Both the position numbers and the translations under genes were made by a program. A model generated the notes under the pieces. It searched no databases. It saw only the letters and a list, made by a program, of their open reading frames with translations, and had not been told where the DNA came from. A stretch of 64,000 nucleotides of DNA from Hemerocallis citrina (lineage: Eukaryota > Streptophyta > Magnoliopsida > Asparagales > Asphodelaceae), in the NCBI GenBank assembly GCA_017893485.1, contig JACEHZ010000371.1, positions 124,001 to 188,000 of the forward strand, read 5' to 3'. This document shows positions 46,880-58,500 of this stretch, one piece after another (within the stretch, counting starts at the first letter, position 1; the number at the start of each line of letters is the position of its first letter).

Positions 46880-47033
46880 CAAGAACTAAATTACAACTCC
46901 TTACAACCTTAGACATCCCCCCAGAGTCACCATTACCCCATCGTAGAAGGAGGACATTCCTCTTAAGAGACACTTGGGGTCTGCGGCTCCCTTCGGCGCC
47001 CGAAGTGTTATTTCCTTGGACCACCCGAAGAGG
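46880..47033 (-). pseudogene. C-terminal end of the Tat-2 antisense ORF (left of the Tekay)
   Basis: The minus-strand frame 'PLRVVQGNNTSGAEGSRRP' runs leftward from the Tekay junction and continues the antisense frame seen at 59834-62425. The AGAGG at 47029-47033 is the left target-site duplication of the Tekay. Confidence 0.5.
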
Positions 47034-49798
47034 TGTAACACCCCGAGTTCCAAAACAGACTGAATTCAAAGTTCCACAGGATCTTTACACTTCTCTTCGT
47101 ACAATTTTACAAGGAATTAAAAGCTTTATTACATCATAGTTACATTTACATTACATATTTACAGCAGAAGCAATTTACAACAAATTTCATTAATAGAAAT
47201 GTACAACACTTGAATCATTCTTTAAGCAGCATGCATACTTTAGTCTTGTTGATCACTTCATCCTGCATAGAAACTGTGGGCACGTCAGTTCATTCAACTG
47301 ACGCTAGGATATAATACATCAATTTTCTCTTACTTGGAAAGCACAAACTTGTCACAAACCGAACTACGGGGACTATCCTATTAACGTCGTGTTGTGCGGT
47401 GCACTTAGTCCTTAATGTAGTTATGTATGTTACATGACACTAATGCAGACTTGTTCGAATTCTATGCATCCCATACTACATAGGTCTGAGGGCAAGCCCT
47501 TAACAGTTCTTCATCTTGTAGGGTTCAATCCCTCATCATGACTTAAACTACTACAGTAACTACGATAAGTATCTTAGATGTTCTATGAGTTACGAGCTCA
47601 TGTCCAGACAGTCTGGAGGGGAATCCCACGTCATGTCACAACGCATCGTGTAGAAACTGTGGACAATTCAGCTTCCGTCATGGGACATGACACAACCCAC
47701 AGTCACCAAACACCCCACAAGCGTCGCCTGCGGTATGGACTCCTGGAGACATATCCACATCATGACACGACGCATCGTATAAATAGCCTATGAATACTCT
47801 CACGCTGTAGCTCGAAGACCCTCATACTCGTGTTTTTCTCTTACTTTGGCCACATCTTCACTATGTGTCTAGTCCTTAGTTATTTGAATCATGAATAAAA
47901 TCAATTCTCTAGAGTTAGCCCTTCCACTATACCAGTCTTAACCATTTATATAACACAGTCCAAATCTTGGTCTTTTCATTTCAAACCTCATTTCAACAAT
48001 CTCTTTTCAATGCCGGTATGAGGCTTAGCTACACTCTAGTTCTCAATTTCACTTCATAATCACAAAATCGAGTTTTCATACTCATATAGTCTTTTTTCAT
48101 AGTTCAAATAATTTTTCCATTTCTTTTCTATAAGTCAATTTCTTACATAAGTTCAATTTCGATTTATATCATTCTCATTCAAGAAAATAAGTCTGAATAA
48201 TTCCATTTAATTCTCACGCTATTATTTCTTTTTCTCCAAAAATCAAAATCATATTTTTCATTTAACTTTCAAATGCATACATTACCCAAAATAAAGAATA
48301 AAATCCATAAATGAACACACTTCAAGTTCTTTTTATACAAGATTCTCTTTTATGATTTAATATAACTCCTCATGGATCAAATCACTTTTTATACTTATAC
48401 AAATATCAATTTTATAGAGTTCTACTCAATTTTTACTTCTCAAACTCTTTAATTTAAGTCAAAATAGTGTGTAAATATTTTTCATGAAGTACATATATTT
48501 TTATAATAATTATAATAATTTTTCCCGAATTTTAAAAGTCAAAAATCAATTAAAACCAAAAAAACAGAAAAACTGTTTTTAAAATGCCGAACTCATGATT
48601 CGAACCAGCGACCCACAGCCAAACCCACGCTACAATGTAGTGCACTGTGGCGCATGCGCTAACTAGAAAGGACAGAGTGCAACCACGACCGAAAGGAGGG
48701 TTCAAACCCATATGAAACCATTCCCTGAACTCGGATTTTTCCCAAAAAAACTAAAACAAAAGCTAATGCCCAGTTTCGAACCTGAGACCCCAGACCAAAC
48801 CCATGCTAAAGTAAGCACACCCGAACACACCCGTTAACCAATAAGTCTAAGTGGCTAATCCGATATGAGTTGGGTTTTTAAGGGTTTTGATTCAAGTTTC
48901 GGTTCACTTCGAATTTTTTATAAAAATAACTATTTTAAAACTCTTTTCTTCTCCAATTTCATTCTAAAATTCTAGAACATAATTTTTAAGCATTGCTAAT
49001 ATATCAGTAAATTAAAACTTAATTTTTGACACAAAAAGTGTAATTTTCCTCTCTAAGTACAATTTTGTCTATAATTTCGAATATGCACCTATAAATGTAG
49101 TTTCTTTATAATTTTGCATTCAAACTTCCCATAGCTTCTTTTATTATTTTTATTATTATTATACAATCATTTCAGTAACGATTATCCCTTTTTCATGCCA
49201 CTAACAAATGAATTAGTAGAAATCAAATTTTTGCATGGTTATCATTTCAACTATGTAAACATAGAATCATGTCTTCTTAGTTTAGCACATAACAATCAAT
49301 TTAAGCATGGTAGCATGGTCAATACTAAACTAACAATCATAATTTTACAATTAATTAACATTCTTTTAACATACATTCAAACCATTGCAATTTTGTCTCA
49401 TTTTCATAACACATAGCTAAAATAACTAAAGTTTCTTCTCAATTTTATCAACCATACCCTAGCATGATGTCTAATTAGAAGTTTGAGAAAATCACCCACC
49501 TCTAATGGAGAGAAAAACAAACAAAACTCCTAGGGATCTCCTAGAATGAACAAGTGAAGCCTTCTCCTCCTAGATCGAGCCACCAATTGACTTCTCCTCC
49601 TTGCTTGCAATGCAACCCGAGCCTCACCCTTGCTCCTTGAAAAAGCCGGCCTCTCCTTGGGTTGAAGAACACACACTAGCACTCAATCTTTTAAACTCAC
49701 AATCTACTCAAGCTTTTGTCTCACTAAGTTGTCTTTGTTTTCTTTCTTTCTATTATTTTCATTTCAATTCTTTAGGTGTGAGAATGAAGAGTGAAGGG

Positions 49799-49831
<33 letters not shown>

Positions 49832-50397
49832 ATTTATACAAATTTTGAAGGTGAATGGAGGGCTAGGATTAGTCCGAATGGTTAGGGGTCAAGGGTCAAG
49901 ATGATCTAGGGATTTATAGAAACTACCCATGATGAAGCAACCAACTCTCCACCTCTCCCATCTATCCCTCTCTCCCATGCATATCCGGCCTATGGGAAAA
50001 AGTGCACATTGCACACTCTAGTGCATGCACGTGCCAACTAGTATCCCCCTTTTACAAGTTTGTTCATGTGAATTAATTAATTGTTCACTAAACTTGTCTA
50101 CACTACAAGTTAGATTAATAAAAAGATAAATTAAGTTAAATGGGCTCACTAATGGGCCAATTAACCATAGGCTCTACTAATTAAATTAATTAATTAGTCA
50201 AGATGGATTAAAAAGAGACAATTAGGCCTAGAATTTAATTAAACTTTTAAAAATAGTGTTTTTGGAAAATAAAGAGAACAATTTCTTGTTCATGCTATAA
50301 AGAAATATTTTTCTAAAAGAAAATATACATATGAAATAATACGTGCAAAACACGTAAAATCACAAACTCTTGATAAATAAAAATTTAGGGTGTTACA
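47034..50397 (-). repeat. Tekay 3' LTR (left)
   Basis: The ends are mirror images: TGTAACAC...GTGTTACA. On the minus strand TATAAATA (49831-49838) is followed at once by a 31-base C run (G 49800-49830 on plus). tRNA-like modules lie at 48590-48672 and 48768-48860, and the terminal stem-loop at 47283-47303. It aligns with the right LTR throughout, with scattered substitutions. Confidence 0.92.
48590..48860 (-). other. Pair of tRNA-like modules in the Tekay 3' LTR
   Basis: On the minus strand the B-box-like sites are GGTTCGAATCA (48596-48606) and GGTTCGAAACT (48772-48782), each preceded by an A-box-like 'tagttagcgcatgcg' or 'attggttaacggg' at tRNA-like spacing. The right LTR has the same pair at 58035-58125 and 58215-58312, where the first B-box is the consensus GGTTCGAATCC. 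Confidence 0.65.
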
Positions 50398-50412
50398 ACA
50401 CTCCTTCCTTAG
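50398..50412 (-). promoter_or_regulatory. Tekay polypurine tract
   Basis: The minus strand reads taaggaaggagtgt directly before the 3' LTR start, the position and composition of a plus-strand primer. Confidence 0.8.
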
Positions 50413-50505
50413 AATAGTTCCGTCCCCGGAACTACACTTAAAGAGTGAGGAAACAAGAATACAACAAAGAGAAGAAAAGAAAAGAAAAGAAGATACAAAT
50501 CACAC

Positions 50506-50700
50506 AAAGAGCTCAGGATGATCTTTCATCATCCTATCCTCAGATTCCCAAGTAGCCTCTTCAACCAACTGGTTTCTCCAGACTACTTTGACCATCGGTA
50601 TCGTCTTGTTCCTGAAGATTTTCTCCCGACGATCGACAATCTCAACTGGAAGCTCAATGTAACTCTGATCAACTGCAAACCCTCCGGTACTTCGGAAAAA
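50506..50700 (-). pseudogene. Tekay chromodomain
   Basis: After a frame change near 50690 the minus strand encodes 'IELPVEIVDRREK', 'VKVVWRNQ' and 'EEATWE', the core of the chromodomain found at the integrase end of Tekay/Del elements, and stops near 50506. Such domains are known to direct integration to particular chromatin. The frame change separates it from integrase in this copy. Confidence 0.82.
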
Positions 50701-51680
50701 TGGTGACTAGGATCTGGAATGTACCCTCTTAGTATAGACACATGGAAGACATTGTGCATCTGAGACAACTCTTCCGGCAACTCCAACCGGTAAGCAATTT
50801 TCCCAATTCGCTGCAATATCTTGTACGGGCCTATGAACCTTGGGGCTAACTTCCCACCTTTGCCAAAGCGAATCACACCCTTGCTAGGTGAAACCTTCAG
50901 AAAGACAAAGTCACCAACCTCAAACTCAAGGTCCCTCCTCCGGTTGTCTGCATAGCTCTTCTGCCTACTCTGAGCATCCACCAAGCTCTTCCTGATCAGA
51001 TCGATCTTTTCAGAGGTCTGTTGCACAATCTCAGGCCCAAACATCTGCCGCTCCCCAACTTCGAACCAACAGACAGGTGTTCTGCACTTCCTGCCATACA
51101 GATCTTCGTACGACGCCATCCCAATACTAGTCTGAAAACTGTTGTTGTAGGCAAACTCCACTAGAGCTAAATGCCTTTCCCAACTACCTCCAAAGTCTAG
51201 AACACAACACCGAAGCATATCCTCAAGAATACTGTTGACTTTCTCGGTCTGCCCATCGGTCTGAGGATGAAAAGCAGTGCTGAAATCCGTCTTGGTACCC
51301 AGAGCTGTCTGAAGACTCCTCCAGAAATGCGAAGTAAACTGCACATCTCGATCAGACACAATGGTTAACGAAACACCATGAAGCCTGATGATCTCTCCAA
51401 CATACAACTCGGCCAATTTGTCCATCGACGAAGTGAGTTTCATCGCCAAGAAGTGAGCAAACTTGGTTAGTCGATCGACTATGACCCAAATTTCATCATT
51501 GCCCTTGGAATTCTTGGACAAACCCGTGATGAAATCCATACTGATGTTATCCCACTTCCATTCCAGAATAGGTAACGGTTGCAATAGACCTCTGGGAATC
51601 TGATTCTCGGCTTTGACCTGCTGACAGATCTCACACCTCGCCACAAACTCAGCCACATCCTGCTTCAAGCCTGACCACTA
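50690..51680 (-). pseudogene. Tekay integrase
   Basis: An open stretch of 361 codons covers most of integrase. The zinc-finger cysteines are in 'CEICQQVK'. The catalytic triad is visible as Asp in 'MDFITGL' (about 51536), Asp in 'VSDRD' and Glu in 'GQTEKV', the last two separated by 35 residues (DD35E). A C-terminal GPY/F-like 'RFIGPYKIL' follows. A stop upstream (near 51680) cuts it from RNase H. Of all coding regions here it is among the best preserved. Confidence 0.9.
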
Positions 51681-52630
51681 GAAATGCTGCTTAATGTCCC
51701 TATACATCTTGGTACTCCCAGGATGTACAGACAAAAGAGTAGCATAACACACAGCCTCTCTCCAAACCACAGCACTTCATCCCTGATCTGAAACTCGGAC
51801 AACCTGCCAGCACCAACCTGCTCCTTCATCTTCTGAATCTCTACATCTTCCTTCTAACTTGCAATATTCCTTTTATTTAGCATTGGTTGGAGCCTCAACT
51901 GAGCTAAAGATGATCCCAAGCCTTGCAGAACAACTTCAATACCAGCCCGATCCAACTTCTCTACAAGCTGCCTCTGAGTTGTAATCAAGCTAGCTCGACT
52001 GCTCTTGCGGCTAAGTGCATCAGCAACAACATTAGTCTTTCCAGGATGGTACTTAATCTCAGGACGAATGTCCTCAAGTACTTCCAGCCATCACCGTTGC
52101 CTTAGATTTAGGTCCTTCTGTTGATAGATGTACTTCAAGCTTTTATGGTCTGTATACATGTTCAGCTTCTCACTATACACGTAATGTCTCCATTGCTTTA
52201 AGGCAAAGATAATCGCAGCCAACTTCAGATCATGAGTTGGATAATTCTTCTCATGCGGTCTTAGTTGCTTAGATCCATAAGCGATCATTTTCCTTTCTTG
52301 CATTAAGACACAACCAAGCCCACGATGCGAAGCATTGCTGTAGACATCATACTCAAGACCTGCTCTAGGCAAAGCTAAAATGGGAGCAGTAGTTAGCTTC
52401 TCTTTCAACTCCTGAAAGCTTGCCTCGCACTGCTCAGTCCACTTGAAGTTCACATTCTTCTTGGTTAGACCAGTGAACAGCACGGCTATCTGAGCATAGC
52501 CCTGAATGAACCTCCTGTAGTATCCAGTTAGCCCAAGAAAACTCCTGATTTTCTTCACTGTAGTAGGTCTTGCCCAATCCTTCACTGCCTCTATCTTCTG
52601 CGGATCAGTTGCCACTCTTTCCTTAGAAAG
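51681..52630 (-). pseudogene. Tekay RNase H and linker
   Basis: The RT thumb/connection ('[16 protein letters not shown]') runs into RNase H in the frame 52615-52091. The first catalytic Asp appears as Asn in '[16 protein letters not shown]'. '[11 protein letters not shown]' keeps the D-H pattern. A stop at 52091 and shifts near 51850 and 51700 follow. Confidence 0.85.
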
Positions 52631-53388
52631 CTGTGACCCAGGAATGCCACCTTAGATTTTCAGAAACCGCACTTAGACAACTTGGCATACAACTCATACT
52701 CCTGAAGCTTCTTCAAAACTGCTACTAGATACTCTGTGTGCTCCTCCTCCGACTTGGAGTACACAAGGATGTCGTCAATAAACACCATGACGAAAGAATC
52801 AATAAACAGTCTCAGAACTCTGTTCATCATATTCATGAAGATTACAGGTGCATTCGTCACTCCAAATGGCATAACTAAGAATTCATAATGCCAATGTCAA
52901 GTTCTGAACGTAGTTTTATGCACATCTTCAGTCTTCACTCGAACCTGATGGTATCCTGATTGAAGATCTATTTTGGAGAAAATAGCTGCTCCTTGTAGAT
53001 GATCGAACAAGTCGTCAATTCGGGGAATAGGATACTTATTCTGAACAGTGACCTTATTCATCTTTCGGTAATCGATGCACATCCTCATCGAACCATCATT
53101 CTTCTTTACCAACAGTACCGGTGCTTCCCAAGGCGACGCACTCGGTTGAATAAAGCCTTTATCCAACAGTTCCTCAATCTGCCGTTTGATCTCATCCTGC
53201 TCCATAGGTGCCATCCTATACAGTGCCTTGGAAAATGGTGCACTCCCTGGCTGAATAGTGATGCTGAACTCCACATCACGATGCGGGGGTAACCTAGGCA
53301 AATCTTCCAAGAATACGGTCTGATAATCCCGAATCACAGGTATTTGCTGTACCTCTACAAGAACATCCCTCTTGCCGATAGCTGCCAC
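52631..53388 (-). pseudogene. Tekay reverse transcriptase
   Basis: '[19 protein letters not shown]', '[14 protein letters not shown]' and '[15 protein letters not shown]' are in one frame (53388-52897). A stop falls at the usual 'TRYGHYEF' position. 'MPFGVTNAP' and the catalytic F-I-D-D block (52771-52782) follow in another frame. Ty3/gypsy RT order is complete, with two breaks. Confidence 0.9.
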
Positions 53389-53397
53389 CAGCCCAGA

Positions 53398-53800
53398 TTA
53401 TCTCTTCTTCCCTTGGAAAGTGACTTCAGGACCTCCTGGAGCCTTCACTGTTACTTCCTTGGTCTTGCACTCGATGTTTCCACTGTACACCGAAATCCAA
53501 TCAATGCCAATGATAACATCGACTCCCAAGACATTCAGCTCGATCAAATCAATTCCGAAAATTCTTCCCCCAATCTCCATCTCGTAGTCTGCATAGTACC
53601 GATCAGTGGTTAAAGTTTTCCCTGATGGAGTAGCTACTGCCAAGACCTTGCCTGGAAAGACTTTCGGTTTGACTCCCAAAACTTTAGCAAACTTAGGTGA
53701 TACAAAATTGTGAGAGGACCCAGTATCGAACAAAACAATAGCTTTCTTTCCATTCAAATAAAGTTCTCCTGTTACATAACACACACTCGTTACATAACAG
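53398..53800 (-). pseudogene. Tekay aspartic protease
   Basis: The active site 'VLFDTGSSHNFVS' (D-T-G-S) and the flap region to 'GVDVIIGIDW' are intact in frame on the minus strand. A stop (53398) follows where pol should continue into RT. Confidence 0.88.
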
Positions 53801-53843
53801 TTCACTAAATAAAGCAGGAAAAAGAGAATAACATAAAACACTC

Positions 53844-54894
53844 CTAAATATCCTCCTTCGTACCAATAATGACGTGATCCACCTCATCAGCATCAGCTTC
53901 AGTCAAGGTAAATACTCGCCCCTGCTGGTATGACTTCTTCCCAACTTGCTGCGTTGGTCCACTACGGGTGACATTCTGCGGCATGGGGCATTGAGACTTG
54001 TAATGTCCCATCTCACCACAGTTGAAGCAAGTCACCACAGGAGGTCTCACCCAATTATTTATGGGTTCCCAGCTATATTGACAATATTCGCTCCTGTCGG
54101 TTTGAACCTCTGAGCTGACGGCTGTCCCCTCAAATTGCCAGAAACTGTAGGCCTCTTCCCAACATTCCAGTTGTTCCTCCGATTCTGAACAGCATGGAAC
54201 TGCTCCATATCCGCCTAAGTGGCTGTAGCACGTTTGACAGCTTGTCAAACCTCCTGATACCGAGGGGTATCATCCTGGATCTCAGACTTGGCCTCAAACC
54301 ATGCTCAAACTTTCGAGCCTTCTTCTCCTCGTTCATCACCAGTTTGGGTGCATACCTCGAGAGTTGAGTGAACCTTGTCTCATACTCCCTAACCGACATA
54401 CCGCCCTGCTACAGCGCAAGAAATTCCATGGCCTTCTTCTCCTGGATGTCTGATGGAAAATAATAACTGCAGAGCTCCTCCAAGAATTCCTCCCAGCCTA
54501 GAACAATATCTCCCATCGTCCGCTTCATCGACTGCCACCACACAGCCGCATCCTTCTCGAACTGCAGTGCAGCCAACTTCACCTTGCTGCCCTCCAGAGT
54601 CTCCAAGACTTCGATGATAGCCTCTACCCGTCGGATCCAGTTGTCAGCCGTGTCAGGGTTTGACTTCCCTTCAAATATGGGTGGTTTCATCCGCTTGAAT
54701 GATTCCACCAGTTTGACTGCTTCGGGTACTGGATTCACAGGCGCTCTCTCTTGGTTCTGATTCATGGCAACGACATTGAGTGTCTGATAGACCCTCGCTA
54801 ACTCTGTTTCCAAGTCTAGACCTTCTCCGCTTCTAGCTCTTCTTCCAGCCATATTCTGATGCAAAAGATTCATTAAATTCGAAGTAGAAAACAT
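53844..54894 (-). pseudogene. Tekay gag
   Basis: The frame from ATG 54894 (or the Met at 54849) gives the capsid region with 'KPPIFEGKSNPDTADNWI' and 'AAVWWQSM'. A TAG replaces a Gln codon near 54409, and a shift near 54170 changes frame. The nucleocapsid knuckle is complete at 53988-54029 (C-X2-C-X4-H-X4-C, 'CFNCGEMGHYKSQC'). Confidence 0.88.
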
Positions 54895-54995
54895 GAATTT
54901 AAATCAACTCTTCTTTTTATTGAATTCCAAACTTTATACATTCGAATTTAAAACATTTCTGACATCAAATGAAGGCAGTAAGAAGATACAACAGT

Positions 54996-55402
54996 CTAGT
55001 TCCTATGGTTCCTCTTGGCTTCTCGAAGCTTTTCCCGTAGTTCCGCCACTTCTTCCTTTAGTACATCGTACATGTTTTTCCTTTTCTCGAGTTCCCAAAC
55101 ACGATGACTGAGAGTTGCAATACTCTCCTTGCACTCCGCACACCGTGCCTGCAGCAGCTCCGCTTTCTCCCTCTGAGTCTCTACCTGCCTCTGAAGAGAC
55201 ACAACGAGACTACTCGGAACTGGTTCTTCCTCGTCGGAGGAATCATCATATGGATCCGGAGGTGAGTGATCTCTCGGGACTTAGGCCATTCCTCTTCCAA
55301 TTCTTTAGGATCTTCTTCGTCTGAATCAGCTTGCCCGAGGTAGTAATCCTCCTCAACTATGTGCCAGTCATCACCTCCAGCTGGGTCGAAGTGGTCCACC
55401 AT
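54996..55402 (-). pseudogene. Leader ORF between Tekay primer site and gag
   Basis: The minus-strand frame starting at Met 55402 encodes an acidic segment ('MVDHFDPAGGDDWHIVEED', then D/E-rich) and, after one frame change near 55260, a Lys/Glu/Arg/Leu-rich coiled-coil-like segment ('ELREKLREAKR') ending at 54996. It would be about 135 residues. It is not part of gag and I do not recognise its family. Confidence 0.55.
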
Positions 55403-55544
55403 CGTAGAGAAGGGAGAAGAAGAAGCATAAATCATAGAGCAACACAAATGTAAGTGACTTACATTTAAATCTCTAGACTCAACACACGCTCTAATATCCA
55501 CTCTTAGGGTGTCATTCCTTATAAATTTGTACTACTTGGAAGCG

Positions 55545-55558
55545 TGGCTCTGATACCA
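55545..55558 (-). promoter_or_regulatory. Tekay primer binding site (tRNA-iMet)
   Basis: The minus strand reads TGGTATCAGAGCCA three bases after the 5' LTR end, complementary to initiator tRNA-Met. Confidence 0.93.
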
Positions 55559-55561
55559 CTC

Positions 55562-58500
55562 TGTAACACTCCGAATTCCAAAACAGACTGAATTTGAAGT
55601 TCCACAGGATCTTTACACTTCTCTTCATATAATTTTACAAGGAATTAAAACTTTATTACATCAGAGTTACATTTACATTACATATCTACAGTGGAAGCAA
55701 TTTACAACAAATTTTATGAATAGAAATGTACAACACTTGAATCATTATTTAAGCAGCATGCATACTTTAGTCTTATTAATCACTTCATCCTGCATAGAAA
55801 CTGTGGGCACATCAGTTCATTCAACTGACGCTAGGATATAATACATCAATTTTCTCTTACTTGGAAAGCACAAACTTGTCACAAACAGAACTACGAGGAC
55901 TATCCTATTAATGTCGTGTTGTGCGGTGCACTTAGTCCTTAATGCAGTTATGTATGTTACATGACACTAATGCGTACTTGTTCAGATTCTATGCATCCCA
56001 TACTACATAGGTCTGAGGGCAAGCCCTTAACCGTTCTTCATCTTGTAGGGTTCAATCCCTCGTCATAACTAAAACTACTACAGTAACTACGATAAGTATC
56101 CTAGATATTCTATGAGTTACGAGCTCATGTCCAGACAACCTGGTGGGGAATCGTACGTCATGACACGACGCATCGTGTAACGCCCCTGCCCCTAGCTTAG
56201 ACAATTTATACAATTTATAAGATAAATTAGATACTATGTAGTACAACTGCCCACCACAGACTGCCTCTCAAAAGGTGGTTAACCGAATTGGTATCTCTTG
56301 ATCATAGGCTATTATATTTTAATATTATTATATTTAAGTTTCTTACCGATATGGGATTCAAATCCCATACCCACTTACCTCTCTTCAACAGCCGAAGCTA
56401 TTATAGCTAAGGTGGGCGCCCAATCAAATGCCACATCACCCCTATGGAGTTGACATTTACAAGCAAGAGAACAACATGCTCTGTTTTGCTCCATTAAACC
56501 GTGGGCCCCCCACCATTTATATACCATACACATTACTTACCATTTTTATGCCATTCATCATTATACCAAATAGCACACTTTACCAACATATCTATATAAT
56601 AAAACACAAAGAAAGCTATCAAGTGGCTCTCCTTCAATCCCCTCAAAAATCAAAGGTCCAGATCTAAACTCACAAAACATATTTTCCCCCCAAAAGTTTC
56701 TCCCCAAAACTCAAATTCAAATCCCCCACTCAAAACTACTCATATATTTATTTAATTTCTATCTCTCTCTCTCTCTCTCTCTTTCCTTCCCTATTCTATT
56801 TAAAAAATTAAGAAAATAAAATTTTAAAAATTTTAAAAAAATTAAAAAAAATAAAAAACTAAAAAAATTAAAAATTTAAAAAATTTAAAAATAATTCAAA
56901 AAAATCAAAAAAAATTAGATAATATGTTTTTTGTCAGACCCCCAAAAGTTTCTCATATAATATGTTTGCTACTTCAATTAATTTGTTGGACCTCCAAAAC
57001 TATTTTATATGATCAAACAAGGTACACCGTTCCGAAGACGTGCCGTAGGCACGTGTAAACGGGCAAACCTAGTATTATCATATATATATATATATATTAA
57101 CACGGGGAGTTACACATCGTGTAGAACCTATGGACAATTCAGCCTTTGTCATGGGACATGACACCACCCGTAGTCACCAAACACCGCACAAGCATCGCCT
57201 GCGGTACGGACTTCTGAAGACATTTTCACGTCATGACACAACGCATCGTGTAGACAGCCTGTGAATACTCTCACACCGTAGCTCCGAGGCCCTCATACTT
57301 GTGTTTTTCTCTTACTTTCGTCATATTTTCACTATGTGTCTAATCCTTAGTTATTTGAATCATGAATAAAATCAATTTTCTAGAGTTAGCCCTTCCACTA
57401 TACCGGTCTTAATCATTTATATAACACGACCCAAATCTTGGTCTTTTCATTTCAAATCTCATTTCAACAATCTCTTTTCAATGCCCTAGTTCTCAATTTC
57501 ACTTTATAATTACAAAATCGAGTTTTCATACTCATATAGTCTTTTTTCATAGTTCAAATAATTTTTTCATTTCTTTTCTATAAGTCAATTTCTTACACAA
57601 GTTCAATTTCGATTTATATCATTCTCATTCAAGAAAATAAGTCTCAATAATTCCATTTAATTCTCACACTATTATTTCCTTTTCTCCAAAAATCAAAATC
57701 ATGTTTTTCATTTAACTTTCAAATGCATACATTAACCAAAATAAAGAATAAAATCCATAAATGAACACACTTGATGTTCTTTTTATACAAGATTTTCTTT
57801 TATAATTTAGTATAACCCCTCATGGATTAAATCACCTTTTATACTTATACAAATATCAATTTTATAGAGTTCTACTCAATTTTTACTTCTCAAACTCTTT
57901 AATTTAAGTCAAAATAGTGTGCAAATATTTTTCATGAAGTTCACATATTTTTATAATAATTATAATAATTTTCTCGAATTTTAAAAGTCAAAAATCAATT
58001 AAAACCAAAAAAACAGAAAAATTGTTTTTAAAATGCCGAACACAGGATTCGAACCAGCGACCCAAAGCCAAACCCACGCTACAGTGCAGCGCACTGTGGC
58101 GCATGTGCTAACCAGAAAGGAAAGAGCGCAACCACGACAGAAAGGAGGGTTCAAACCCATATGAAACCATTCCCTGAACTCGGATTTTTCTCACAAAAAA
58201 ATAAAACAAAAGCTAATGCCCAGTTTCGAACCCGAGACCCAAGACCAAACCCATGCTACAATAAGCGCACCCGAACGCACCCGTTAACCAATAAGTCCAA
58301 GTGGCTAATCTGATATGAGTTGGGTTTTTAGAGGTTTTGATTCAAGTTTCGGTTCACTTTGATTTTTTTATGAAAATAACTATTTTAAAACTCTTTTCTT
58401 CTCCAATTTCATTCTAAAATTCCAGAACATAATTTTTAAGCATTGCAAATATATCAGTAAATTAAAACTTAATTTTTGACACAAAAAGTGTAATTTTGCT

